The notes: generated from the sequence alone by a model not told the origin. DNA of 13,855 nucleotides from Pseudomonadota bacterium (GCA_005788935.1 SYAK01000383.1:1-13855), one strand, 5' to 3'. Shown: positions 6,960-13,855, numbered from the stretch's first letter. A program made the numbers and translations.

Positions 6960-7967
6960 TCAGGCGCCGTGCTTCGCCACGAGGGCGGCGAGATCGACGA
7001 GGCGCGTCGCGTAGCCCGCCTCGTTGTCGTACCAGGCGAGGATCTTGAGCAGCGGGCCGACCTTCATCGTCATCAGCGAGTCGACGATCGATGAATAGCG
7101 CGAGCCGACGATGTCGGCCGAGACGAGCTCGTCCTTCGACAGCTTGAAGACGTTCGGGTTGGCCGCCTCATAGGCCGCGAGGACCTCGTGAACGGCGTTC
7201 ACGTCCGCGTCCTTCTCGAGCGTCATCGTGATGTCGGCGAGCGAGCCGGTCGGGTTCGGCGTGCGGACCGCGAGGCCGTGCAGCTTGCCCTTGAGGCTCG
7301 GGATGACCTCGCCGACGGCCTTGGCCGCGCCCGTGCTCGTCGGGATGAGGTTGATGGCGGCGGCGCGACCCTGGCGCAGGTTCTTGCGCTGCGGCGAGTC
7401 GAGCAGGCTCTGGCTCATCGTGTAGGCGTGCGTCGTGTTGATGACGGCGTACTGGACCCCGAAGGCGTCGTTGAGGGCCTTCAGCGGCGGAGCGACGCAG
7501 TTGGTGGTGCAGGACGCGTTCGACAGCAGCGTGTGCTTCGACGGGTCGTACTGGTCGTGGTTGACGCCGAGGACGACCGTGATGTCCGGCGACTTGGCGG
7601 GCGCGCTGATGAGGACGCGCCTGGCGCCCGCGTCGAAGTGCGGCTGGTTGCCGGGGCGGTCGATGAAGACGCCGGTGCACTCGAGGACGACGTCGACGCC
7701 CTGGTCGCCCCACTTGCAGTCGAGCGGGTTGCGGAACTCGGTCATGCGGACGGTCTTGTCGCCGACCCGCATCGTCTCGCCGTCCACCGACACGTCGGGG
7801 CCATAGGTCCCGTGCACCGAGTCGAACTTGAACAGGTAGGCGAGGGCCTCGTTCTCCGCGAGATCGTTGATGGCGACGAGCTCGAGCGAGTCGTGTGCGA
7901 GGAGGCGGCGCGCCGCGAGGCGACCGATGCGACCGAAACCGTTGATGGCGACACGCGTCTTCGTCAT
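6960..7967 (-). CDS. gap: Glyceraldehyde-3-phosphate dehydrogenase, type I
   Basis: A 335-residue GAPDH of the usual length. It catalyses oxidation and phosphorylation of glyceraldehyde 3-phosphate to 1,3-bisphosphoglycerate in cytoplasmic glycolysis or the reverse in gluconeogenesis. The NAD(P)-binding motif INGFGRIGR is at 8-16, Asp35 in AINDL suggests NAD preference, catalytic Cys153 is in SNASCTTNC (149-157), His180 is in NTTHAYT, and WYDNEAGYA is near the C-terminus. The loop DSPQRKNLRQGRAAA (190-204) differs from the common DLPHKDLRRARAAA by a serine in place of leucine next to the conserved proline, at the site linked to cofactor choice, so some NADP use is possible. The start has TGGAG about 7 bases upstream. 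No pgk or other glycolytic gene is beside it in the window; it faces operon A and is divergent from operon B. Confidence 0.96.
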   Translation of the reverse strand: MTKTRVAINGFGRIGRLAARRLLAHDSLELVAINDLAENEALAYLFKFDSVHGTYGPDVSVDGETMRVGDKTVRMTEFRNPLDCKWGDQGVDVVLECTGVFIDRPGNQPHFDAGARRVLISAPAKSPDITVVLGVNHDQYDPSKHTLLSNASCTTNCVAPPLKALNDAFGVQYAVINTTHAYTMSQSLLDSPQRKNLRQGRAAAINLIPTSTGAAKAVGEVIPSLKGKLHGLAVRTPNPTGSLADITMTLEKDADVNAVHEVLAAYEAANPNVFKLSKDELVSADIVGSRYSSIVDSLMTMKVGPLLKILAWYDNEAGYATRLVDLAALVAKHGA

Positions 7968-8269
7968 GAGGAGGCTCCAGATGCTTGCAGTTGAAAGCGT
8001 TCCGCGCCCGCGCCCGTGCGCGCGTCAGACCGCCGCAGGGCAACGATTACCGCTCGCGCGCGGCGTACACAAGCCCGTGTGACGGGAATCGGAGCGAGTC
8101 GATCGCTGGGTGCGCGGCGGCGGGTCCCCGAAAGATTTTCTGCTCCCAGCTGTCCGGCGCCCCTGTGTCGGCGCGTCGTGTCACTTCGACGGGGATGCAC
8201 GCCAATTCGGTTGAGACTCGCTAACGGCGCACTTGCGCCCCGCTCGCGTTCGAGCAATAGTCACTGTCG

Positions 8270-8280
8270 TTAAAGTTTAA
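8270..8280. promoter_or_regulatory. AT-rich palindrome, possible operator or -10 region for operon B
   Basis: TTAAA-G-TTTAA is a perfect 11-base palindrome with a central G, the most AT-rich spot in the whole region. TAAAGT (8271-8276) could serve as a -10 box for operon B, but no good -35 partner is visible (TTCGAG at 8249-8254 is poor). It could equally be a binding half-site for a regulator. Confidence 0.35.
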
Positions 8281-8333
8281 GGTGCGGCGTTTGGTTGTTT
8301 CAGGGACGAATACGTCGTGCATGCGTCGCAGCA

Positions 8334-8363
8334 CATTCGGATGAGTGTCGTTGCATCCGGATT
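8334..8363. repeat. Two near-identical 10-base boxes 20 bases apart in the operon B leader
   Basis: CATTCGGATG (8334-8343) and CATCCGGATT (8354-8363) share eight of ten bases and are exactly 20 bases start to start, about two helical turns. The second contains the perfect palindrome ATCCGGAT. They lie 34-63 bases upstream of the start codon of the first operon B gene, so they could bind a dimeric regulator or act in the leader RNA. Chance similarity is possible at this length. Confidence 0.3.
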
Positions 8364-8396
8364 CTTCCGGGTTGTGCGGGTTGTGGAGGTGGTACG

Positions 8397-10685
8397 ATGA
8401 AGACGTTGGACACGCCCATCGAGGGGGCCGAGAAGCCTCTCCGCGAGATCGCGGTGCTATTCGCACGGGCGGCTGCACCCGAAGTCGCCAAGATCACGGC
8501 GATCCGCAGGCTCGAGAAGACGATCGCCGACGCGGACCGTCGCGCTCGCGAGACGGTCGAGGCCAGTCAGGCCGCACAGCGGGCCGCGGAGGCCGCGAGC
8601 GCAGCTGCCGCGAGGGCCGCGAGCGAGGATCCGCCTGGGGAACCACCCAAGTCAGGGCTTATCGGGGCCGTCGCCGTGGCACTGGTCCTCACGATCGCGG
8701 GGTTCGTCATCCCGAAGCTGCCGGGCCTCGTGCGGGTCCTGCCGTTGCTCATCGGTGCTGGGCTCGTCTTCGTGACGCTGCGCAAGCACCGTGCAGCCGT
8801 GGACGCAGCCAACGCCGAACGGGCCCGGATCGCGGCCGAGAAGTCGCGCTCGAGCGCCGAGGCGTCGCGGGCCGCTGAGACCGCCCGGGGTGCTCGGTCA
8901 GCCTCCGAGGCTGCTGCGGCCGAGGTCACACGCCTCAAGGGCGAGCACGCGAAGGCGCCCCGCCCGCGCGCGCTCGAGGGTATCGGGCGCGCCTATTTGC
9001 CACTCAGGACCATGGATCTCCTCGGGCAGACCATCGCGATCGACGAGTCGGGCTGCTTCGAGACGGTGCCGTGCAAGTTGCCCGACTTCAGCGCCGACGA
9101 GGACCGCCTCAACCGAATCGGGGTCGCCATCGCCGCGGCCCGCGCGACGCCGGTCCTGCTCGCCCCGACGGAGGTGCGTGGCGAGTCGGTCGGCGCGCTC
9201 TACGGCGAGGAGGCAATGCTCGCGGGGGCGGTCGAGGACATGGTGAGGCTGCTCAAGGGCATCCCGGTCATCGATGAGCAGCTGCGACTCATCCCGAACC
9301 ATGCCCAGGTGGCGCGCCTCCTCGCGACCGCAGCGAACAGCGGGCAGGCGCCGCTGCCTGGCGTCCGAATCGTGAGCCGCGAGGCGGCACGAGACCGGAA
9401 GTCGCTCGCGCGGATGGTGGTCCTCGCGCAGAAGCTGCGCGGGTCGGGAGGCGCCCTCTCGAAGCGCATCGAGGGGCTCTTCGATGAACTCGGCGGCCTG
9501 CTCGACACCTACCGCGACAAGCGCACCGCCGCCCTGTCGCAGGTCCACGACCGCCTGCTCTGGGCGATGTCGCGGACGGCGTGGGCCCACACGACCTACT
9601 ACTGCCCGAAGACGAACCTCGTACCCGAGTACCTGTCGCACCGCCTCGGCTTTACCATCGAGGAGGCGCACCTCAGGAACCAGGCCGAGCTGCTGAAGGC
9701 GCTGCACTCCGACGAGGAGATCGGCCACCGCATGGCGTCCGAGCCCGAGATCGGTCGCAAGCTGACCGATGCTTACAACGGCATCGACGAGGTCACGTAC
9801 GAGCTGAAGAAGCAGGAGGCCATCGTCGAGGCGCCCGAAGACCAGAACGATCCCGCGCAGTTCACGATCAAGGCGCGCGCTGTCAACATCTGCCGCGCGT
9901 TGCGCCAGCAGCTCGAGCAGTACGTCCTGCAGTACCGCGCCGCGCTGAACCACGCGCTGACCGGGCGCACGAGCCAGGCCTTCGAGCTGTCGCCGCAGTC
10001 GCGACTCTACTACGATCCGAAGACCGACACGTGGTCGAGCCCGGTCGCGAAGACGACCTACCGCGACCTCAAGGAGGTCGGCATGGGGGCCGTGCTTGCG
10101 ATGAAGGACCAGCTGCTCGTCCCGATGTGGAATCACCTGTGGACCGAGAAGGCGGACTTCCGGCGCTCCGAGATGTTCCGCACGAACGAGCAGCTGCTGC
10201 GAATGTCCGAAAAGGAGTCCGAGAAGCTGCTGCAGGTGTCGTCCCAGTTCAAGGACGACATGCGGATGGTGCGCGAGAACATCCTCGACGCGTCGGCCGA
10301 GCTCGAGTCGAAGGTCCACCAGATCAACGACACGATGAACGGACTGCAGACCATGGGGCTGATGTCGCCGCAGCAGCTCTCCGACATCGAGCGGCGCGTG
10401 AAGAGCAGCTTCAGTGGTGAGATCCTGCACATCAAGCGCCACGCCGAGAGCAAGGAGTTCCTGCTCGCCCTCGAGCCGCAGGCGCAGGCCGAGCGCCGCG
10501 GCACGAGCGCGGACCCCATCCAGGTCATCAGCGGGCCCGCCCTGTTCTTCAAGCCCGCCGAGAGGCCTGCGGAGATGCAGCCGAAGCTCGTGAGCGACAA
10601 GGACGAGGTCAAGGCCCTGCCGACCTCGGTCGAGGCGGGCGCTCCTCCGCTCAAGAAGCCCGCGCGGGCAGGCCGCAAGGGATGA
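8397..10685 (+). CDS. Unrecognised 762-aa coiled-coil protein with membrane hairpin (operon B, gene 1)
   Basis: I do not recognise this protein. Residues 32-78 form an Ala/Arg/Glu-rich helix with coiled-coil character. Two hydrophobic segments follow, about 87-106 and 108-127, separated only by KLPG, so they should form a hairpin that leaves both ends in the cytoplasm. A second Ala-rich coiled coil is at 132-183. The remaining 580 residues are soluble and mostly helical: a more globular part (190-330), helices with the motif TTYYCPKTNLVPEYLSHRLG (399-418), and a long helical region at 590-690. The C-terminus is Lys/Arg/Pro-rich (PPLKKPARAGRKG). There are no Walker, kinase or nuclease motifs. 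Cys220, Cys226 and Cys403 are the few cysteines noticed. The start at 8397 has GGAGG (8385-8389) with 7 bases between; an upstream TTG (8295) has no such site. It is followed after 52 bases by a coiled-coil gene, so an operon is likely. A membrane-bound scaffold is an inference. Confidence 0.8.
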   Translation: MKTLDTPIEGAEKPLREIAVLFARAAAPEVAKITAIRRLEKTIADADRRARETVEASQAAQRAAEAASAAAARAASEDPPGEPPKSGLIGAVAVALVLTIAGFVIPKLPGLVRVLPLLIGAGLVFVTLRKHRAAVDAANAERARIAAEKSRSSAEASRAAETARGARSASEAAAAEVTRLKGEHAKAPRPRALEGIGRAYLPLRTMDLLGQTIAIDESGCFETVPCKLPDFSADEDRLNRIGVAIAAARATPVLLAPTEVRGESVGALYGEEAMLAGAVEDMVRLLKGIPVIDEQLRLIPNHAQVARLLATAANSGQAPLPGVRIVSREAARDRKSLARMVVLAQKLRGSGGALSKRIEGLFDELGGLLDTYRDKRTAALSQVHDRLLWAMSRTAWAHTTYYCPKTNLVPEYLSHRLGFTIEEAHLRNQAELLKALHSDEEIGHRMASEPEIGRKLTDAYNGIDEVTYELKKQEAIVEAPEDQNDPAQFTIKARAVNICRALRQQLEQYVLQYRAALNHALTGRTSQAFELSPQSRLYYDPKTDTWSSPVAKTTYRDLKEVGMGAVLAMKDQLLVPMWNHLWTEKADFRRSEMFRTNEQLLRMSEKESEKLLQVSSQFKDDMRMVRENILDASAELESKVHQINDTMNGLQTMGLMSPQQLSDIERRVKSSFSGEILHIKRHAESKEFLLALEPQAQAERRGTSADPIQVISGPALFFKPAERPAEMQPKLVSDKDEVKALPTSVEAGAPPLKKPARAGRKG

Positions 10686-10737
10686 GGCCGGCACGCGTCA
10701 TGAAACCCACAAACTCCGATACCAAGGCAGGGCTCCC

Positions 10738-11973
10738 ATGAGTGATGGCGGCGTCAGCGAGAGTCGCGTCTACAGCATCGTGAGATCCGAGATGGCGCCT
10801 CTCACAGGCGCGGTCAGTCAGCTGAGTAACGCGGTCGGTAACCTCAACAACCGCATGAACCGACTGGAGGCGGAAATGGCCCGTATCGAAAATGCCATCC
10901 ACTCGATGGCGAACGCCCTCGGCAACAAGCTCGAGGGGCTGCAGCAGGCGACCCGCAAGGGCCTCGAGGCCAACGCCGAGCACCTGCGGCTCGCCAACGA
11001 TCGCCTGCGCTCGGTCGAGGACACGACCCGCGAGGGGCTCGAGAACAACCAGCGCTCGACGCGCGAGGGGCTCGCCATCGCCACCGCGGCGACGCTCGAT
11101 GTGAAGAGCGAGGTGAACTTCAACACCGTCTCGGTCGAGCGCGGCACGACAGCCCAGATCCAGATGGAGTTCCTGCGGATTCACGCCGAGGGGCAGTCCG
11201 CGGCGCGGCGTATCATCGGCTTCGCGACCGAAGTCGACGAGCGTTTCAACAAGTCGCTCGAGTCGGTGACCCTGAATCGCCAGCTCTACGACAAGCACTT
11301 CGCGTCGATCCGTGAGGAATACGACAACAAGATGCGCACAATCGGCGAGCACATCTACCGCATCATCGAGGAGGACTTCGACCCCATCGTCGACAAGCCG
11401 CTCGGCGTGCCGCGGGTCGAGTACCAGGGCCTCGCGCTCGCGGTCGACACCGAGCGCGTGGAGGCCCGCTCGAGCCAGCTCGACGCGAACCTCGCAGAGA
11501 TCCGGGACCAGCTGCTGTCCCCGCTCATCGCGCTGCACGCGGACTTCGAGGCGGATCTGAAGTCGCGCTTCGGGCTCGACCGCGCGACGCCGGTCGGAGA
11601 CGAGCTGCTCATCCCCGCCGCGGTGGTCGTCGACGCCGACGCGAAGGTCGAGGTCCTCGCCGACATGACGCTGCGCAAGAAGTCGAACGACGCCATGCGC
11701 ATCAACCTCGTCAAGCGCGACCGACTGCCCGCCATCTCAAGCCAGCTCGGCGCGAGCGGGACCGCGAAGACCATCGCCAGCCAGCTCGCATGGCGGCCGC
11801 TCGACGGCAACGAGCTCCAGGCGCTCGCGGGAGCGATCAGTGAGCTCCGGACCGAGGGTCTGCTCGAGGCCGAGTACGGCGAGGACCTGCTGACCTACCT
11901 GAAGACCTGCGGGCTGCGCGTCTCGGTCGCGGGCGAGATCGAGAATCGGGATCTCGTCTCGTCCAGCGCCTGA
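10738..11973 (+). CDS. Unrecognised 411-aa coiled-coil protein (operon B, gene 2)
   Basis: No family is recognised. Residues 20-65 are a clear coiled coil (SQLSNAVGNLNNRMNRLEAE at 27-46). The helix continues through three copies of a T/S-R-x-G-L element: ATRKGLEAN (71-79), TTREGLENN (96-104) and STREGLAIA (107-115), spaced 25 and 11 residues, which suggests heptad and hendecad packing. Residues 140-275 remain helical with many charged residues. The C-terminal part from about 285 (DELLIPAAVVVDADAKVEVL) looks mixed alpha/beta and globular. There is no signal peptide, transmembrane helix or catalytic motif, and only one cysteine (Cys391). Its layout resembles rod-like proteins that oligomerise; chemoreceptor-like or phage tail-fibre-like rods are alternatives without support. 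It lies 52 bases after gene 1 and 48 bases before gene 3 on the same strand, with a GGCAGGG stretch before the ATG. A partner role for the membrane protein of gene 1 is inferred. Confidence 0.8.
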   Translation: MSDGGVSESRVYSIVRSEMAPLTGAVSQLSNAVGNLNNRMNRLEAEMARIENAIHSMANALGNKLEGLQQATRKGLEANAEHLRLANDRLRSVEDTTREGLENNQRSTREGLAIATAATLDVKSEVNFNTVSVERGTTAQIQMEFLRIHAEGQSAARRIIGFATEVDERFNKSLESVTLNRQLYDKHFASIREEYDNKMRTIGEHIYRIIEEDFDPIVDKPLGVPRVEYQGLALAVDTERVEARSSQLDANLAEIRDQLLSPLIALHADFEADLKSRFGLDRATPVGDELLIPAAVVVDADAKVEVLADMTLRKKSNDAMRINLVKRDRLPAISSQLGASGTAKTIASQLAWRPLDGNELQALAGAISELRTEGLLEAEYGEDLLTYLKTCGLRVSVAGEIENRDLVSSSA

Positions 11974-12021
11974 GCCGCCCGCAGCCCCCGACGAACCCTG
12001 CACCTGACACGCGAGGACACC

Positions 12022-13062
12022 ATGCCAGAGAGACGCGACGGCGACCGCATCATCGTGACCGGCTACAGCCCCGGCAGCCACTTCCCGCGCTCCGAGACCA
12101 GCATCCCCTACGCCTCGGAGGCCAATGGCCTCGGCAAGGACGGGCGCTACATCATCCCGGGCTCCGTCTACGGGCGGCAGCTTCGCTTCGTGGGCCCGGG
12201 TGACATCGGCGGGCCGATCCTCGGTCGCGGCGATGTCGAGTTGAAGGCGAGCAGGGACGGGCTGCAGCGTTTCCTCGCCGGCGTCGCGGCCAACGGCAGC
12301 GTCGCCTCGCCGCCCCGCCACGACGGGCTTCGCGACTCGCTCGTGGCCGACATTCGCCAAGCCTCGCACGTCATCCGGGGCGATGTGCTCGCCCAGAACG
12401 TCTACCTCGAGAACGCTGTCATTTTCGGCAACGTCGAGGCGAACAACGTCACGCTTCGGCACTGCATCATCTTCGGGGCCGCCATTGCCCGCGAACAGCT
12501 GCATGTCGTCGCATCGACGGTGTTTTACTACCACGCTCGCGACGTCCGCTTCGAAGGGCCCTGCGCCCTCGTGCAGGCCATGGGCGTCAGCCAGAGCAAA
12601 CCCGAGTTTCTGCCCTACACCGACCCGAAGTCGCAGACGTGGCCCTCGGACCTGCGGCTCTACCCCTTGCTCCGCACCGATGGCGCCAAGCCGATGACGA
12701 ACCGCCCGTGGATTGACAAGACGTCAGGTTACAGCCAGGCCAAGCTCTACCCCGAGCATGACTGGGTGAAGCGCCCCATCGTCGAGAAGGTCCAGCGCGC
12801 CGTGAGCGGCAAGTTCGAGATCGTCGAGCGCGAGGAGGAGCGCTGGGTGCTGTCGCTCGGCGGGCGCATCCTCGATCTCTCTCGCCTCGGGCGCGTGCTC
12901 GATGACATGTATACGCTGCTCAAGTCCGGTCTCGAGTTCATCCATTACGACCCGCAACTCCAGAACGAGACGCTCAAACAGTGGAAGTCGATCGCGACTC
13001 CGGACGAGCTCTGGATGCTCGAGCGCGCCACGACGCCGGTGCAGCAGGCGGACGCGGCCTGA
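12022..13062 (+). CDS. 346-aa protein with bactofilin-like beta-helix core (operon B, gene 3)
   Basis: The middle of the protein carries short repeated beta-strand rungs: VIRGDVLAQNVYLENAVIFG (117-136), NVEANNVTLRHCIIFG (137-152), then AIAREQLHVVASTVFY (154-169) and ARDVRFEGPCALV (172-184). This G-D/N-V-x-A-x-x-V pattern resembles bactofilins and other polymer-forming beta-helix proteins. An earlier strand set, GRYIIPGSVYGRQLRFVGPG (41-60) and ILGRGDVELKA (66-76), may belong to the same or a smaller sheet domain. Bactofilins are usually 100-200 residues with floppy ends; this one has a substantial C-terminal domain (about 195-346) with helices such as LDDMYTLLKSGLEFI. No signal peptide or membrane helix is visible. 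GAGGA (12013-12017) precedes the start by 4 bases. As last gene of operon B it may supply the polymer on a scaffold built by genes 1 and 2. The core fold is a moderate-confidence call from the repeat; function is unknown. Confidence 0.78.
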   Translation: MPERRDGDRIIVTGYSPGSHFPRSETSIPYASEANGLGKDGRYIIPGSVYGRQLRFVGPGDIGGPILGRGDVELKASRDGLQRFLAGVAANGSVASPPRHDGLRDSLVADIRQASHVIRGDVLAQNVYLENAVIFGNVEANNVTLRHCIIFGAAIAREQLHVVASTVFYYHARDVRFEGPCALVQAMGVSQSKPEFLPYTDPKSQTWPSDLRLYPLLRTDGAKPMTNRPWIDKTSGYSQAKLYPEHDWVKRPIVEKVQRAVSGKFEIVEREEERWVLSLGGRILDLSRLGRVLDDMYTLLKSGLEFIHYDPQLQNETLKQWKSIATPDELWMLERATTPVQQADAA

Positions 13063-13144
13063 CCCAGGTCAAGGGTCACGCCCGTCCTGGCAGCTGAGCC
13101 CGTGGCCGCTCGAGGCATTGGCAGCCGGCAGGGTCCTCTGGTCC

Positions 13145-13158
13145 GGGACACGTGTCCC
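13145..13158. promoter_or_regulatory. Perfect 14-base palindrome downstream of operon B
   Basis: GGGACACGTGTCCC is a perfect palindrome in the 206-base gap between operon B and the cysteine desulfurase. As RNA it can make only a short stem and has no T tract, so a protein binding site (it contains CACGTG) is more plausible than a terminator. Its outer arms resemble those of the palindrome at 13230. Confidence 0.35.
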
Positions 13159-13229
13159 CTTCGCAGCGGGGCGCAGCGGCGGCATGCTGGCCCGGTGCGC
13201 GTGGCCGGTGCACGCCTTGGTCGCCGTTT

Positions 13230-13246
13230 CGGGGAACGGTTCCCCG
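13230..13246. promoter_or_regulatory. Palindromic operator candidate upstream of the cysteine desulfurase
   Basis: CGGGGAAC and GTTCCCCG are perfect 8-base arms around one central G. The site ends 22 bases before ATG 13269, where a promoter or early leader should be. No clear -10/-35 pair is seen; CATGCT (13252-13257) is a poor -10 candidate. A dimeric regulator site is the simplest reading; a short RNA hairpin is unlikely because the loop would be too small unless arms open. Confidence 0.42.
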
Positions 13247-13268
13247 GATTTCATGCTACGCACTGCCC

Positions 13269-13855
13269 ATGCGTCCCATCTACCTCGACAACCACGCGAC
13301 GACGCCGTGCGACCCGCGGGTCGTCGCGGCGATGCAACCGTTCTGGCTGGAGGATTTCGGTAACGCTGCGAGCTCGGGGCACGTGTTCGGGCGCCGGGCG
13401 CGGGACGCGGTCGAACATGCTCGGACCGAGGTCGCGGCGCTGCTTGGCGCCGACCCGCGTGAGATCGCGTTCACCTCGGGCGCGACCGAGTCGCTCAACA
13501 TTGCGCTGAAGGGGCTCCTAGCGCGGCGCGCGCCTCGCGGCCGCGTGATGCCGTCGGCCATCGAGCATGCCGTCGTCCGCGGTTGCGCCCGCTACGCTGT
13601 CTGGCGCGGCGGTACCCTCGACGAGCTGCCAGTCGACGACGAGGGACGCGTCGATCCTGACGTCGTCCGCGCGCGGCTCGCGGCCCACGGCGCCGAGACG
13701 GCCTGGGTGGCGGTGATGCTCGCGAACAACGAGGTCGGCACGGTGCAGCCCGTTGCCGAGATCGCATCCGTTTGTGCCGAGGCAGACGTGCCGTTCGTCT
13801 GCGACGCCGTCCAGGGACTTGGCAAGACCGCGTTCTCGGTCCGTCTCGACGGGCT
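13269..13855 (+). CDS. Cysteine desulfurase, class V aminotransferase family (3' end outside window)
   Basis: The first 195 residues of a PLP-dependent cysteine desulfurase of the IscS/NifS group, which takes sulfur from cysteine as a persulfide for Fe-S clusters and other thio-cofactors. It begins with the family start IYLDNHATTPCDPRV (4-18), followed by FGNAASSGHVFGRRARDAV (30-48), TSGATESLNIALKG (75-88, cofactor phosphate region), SAIEH (98-102, histidine stacking on PLP), LANNEVGTVQPV (151-162) and CDAVQGLGK (178-186, Asp near PLP). The PLP-binding lysine and the persulfide cysteine lie beyond the edge. No Shine-Dalgarno site is visible before ATG 13269, so the mRNA may be leaderless or have a very short leader. 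No iscR precedes it, and whether iscU follows cannot be seen, so IscS and NifS cannot be told apart. Confidence 0.93.
   Translation, partial: MRPIYLDNHATTPCDPRVVAAMQPFWLEDFGNAASSGHVFGRRARDAVEHARTEVAALLGADPREIAFTSGATESLNIALKGLLARRAPRGRVMPSAIEHAVVRGCARYAVWRGGTLDELPVDDEGRVDPDVVRARLAAHGAETAWVAVMLANNEVGTVQPVAEIASVCAEADVPFVCDAVQGLGKTAFSVRLDG

Larger units (their letters stand above)
7968..8396. other. Divergent intergenic region between gap and operon B
   Basis: This 429-base stretch should contain promoters for both directions. For gap, a weak candidate on the minus strand is TTGTGT (8067-8072) and GGTAAT (8046-8051), 15 bases apart. For operon B, the AT-rich patch 8270-8280 and the lower-GC sequence from there to 8396 look regulatory. 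A small hairpin GGCGC-ACTT-GCGCC is at 8226-8239 without a T tract. I see no coding sequence: the frame of the first operon B gene extends upstream to TTG 8295, but without a ribosome site. Confidence 0.45.

Noticed and set aside
8295..8396. Longer form of operon B gene 1 starting at TTG 8295
   Set aside because: There is no ribosome site, the added residues are Cys/Gly/Arg noise, and ATG 8397 has GGAGG at ideal distance.
8898..10694. 598-codon open frame on the minus strand opposite operon B gene 1
   Set aside because: It is the complement of a well-supported gene with its own ribosome site; the translation is Arg/Leu/His-rich repetitive noise typical of antisense frames in GC-rich DNA.
8397..13062. 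Operon B as a known anti-phage defence system
   Set aside because: No nuclease, helicase, NTPase, TIR, kinase or other effector motif is visible in the three proteins, and no mobile-element genes flank them.
1..13855. CRISPR array, tRNA, rRNA or insertion sequence
   Set aside because: No regularly spaced repeats, no tRNA-like cloverleaf or rRNA segments noticed, and no transposase-like protein in any frame.

Overview
The window comes from a very GC-rich bacterium (about 70% by eye). Most starts have Shine-Dalgarno sites, and genes are tightly packed with ATGA-type stop/start overlaps. The content (an Fe-S-type bacterial cryptochrome/photolyase, stand-alone LuxC/LuxE homologues, a bactofilin-like protein) would suit a myxobacterium or another high-GC proteobacterial lineage. 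No gene here fixes the taxon.

Left part (3-1445): the C-terminal half of an FeS-BCP family cryptochrome/photolyase-like protein on the plus strand converges on a minus-strand zinc carboxypeptidase-like gene of the succinylglutamate desuccinylase/aspartoacylase group. A 338-base gap (1446-1783) separates the latter from a divergent operon.

Operon A (1784-6884, plus strand, six genes). The order is PseH-like GNAT acetyltransferase, acyl carrier protein, FabG-like short-chain reductase, free-standing acyl-activating (ANL) ligase, LuxE-like acyl-protein synthetase and LuxC-like acyl-CoA reductase. Every junction is an overlap of stop and start codons. Together they look like a small acyl-processing pathway: an acid is activated, carried on the ACP, reduced at the beta-keto position and reduced to an aldehyde by LuxE/LuxC, with a GNAT that may decorate an amino sugar. 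No luciferase (luxAB) or thioesterase (luxD) is present, so light production is not the role. Surface-glycan or flagellin-sugar modification, or making a lipid aldehyde, is more likely, but this is inference.

Centre (6960-7967): a type I glyceraldehyde-3-phosphate dehydrogenase on the minus strand. It faces operon A and diverges from operon B across a 429-base intergenic region that holds an AT-rich promoter-like patch and short repeats.

Operon B (8397-13062, plus strand, three genes). I recognise none by family name: a 762-aa protein with a two-helix membrane hairpin inside long coiled coils, a 411-aa coiled-coil protein and a 346-aa protein with a bactofilin-like beta-helix core. The set looks like a membrane-anchored scaffold or cytoskeletal module and is the best candidate here for an undescribed system.

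Right edge: after a 206-base gap with two sharp palindromes, a class V cysteine desulfurase (IscS/NifS type) starts at 13269 and runs off the window.
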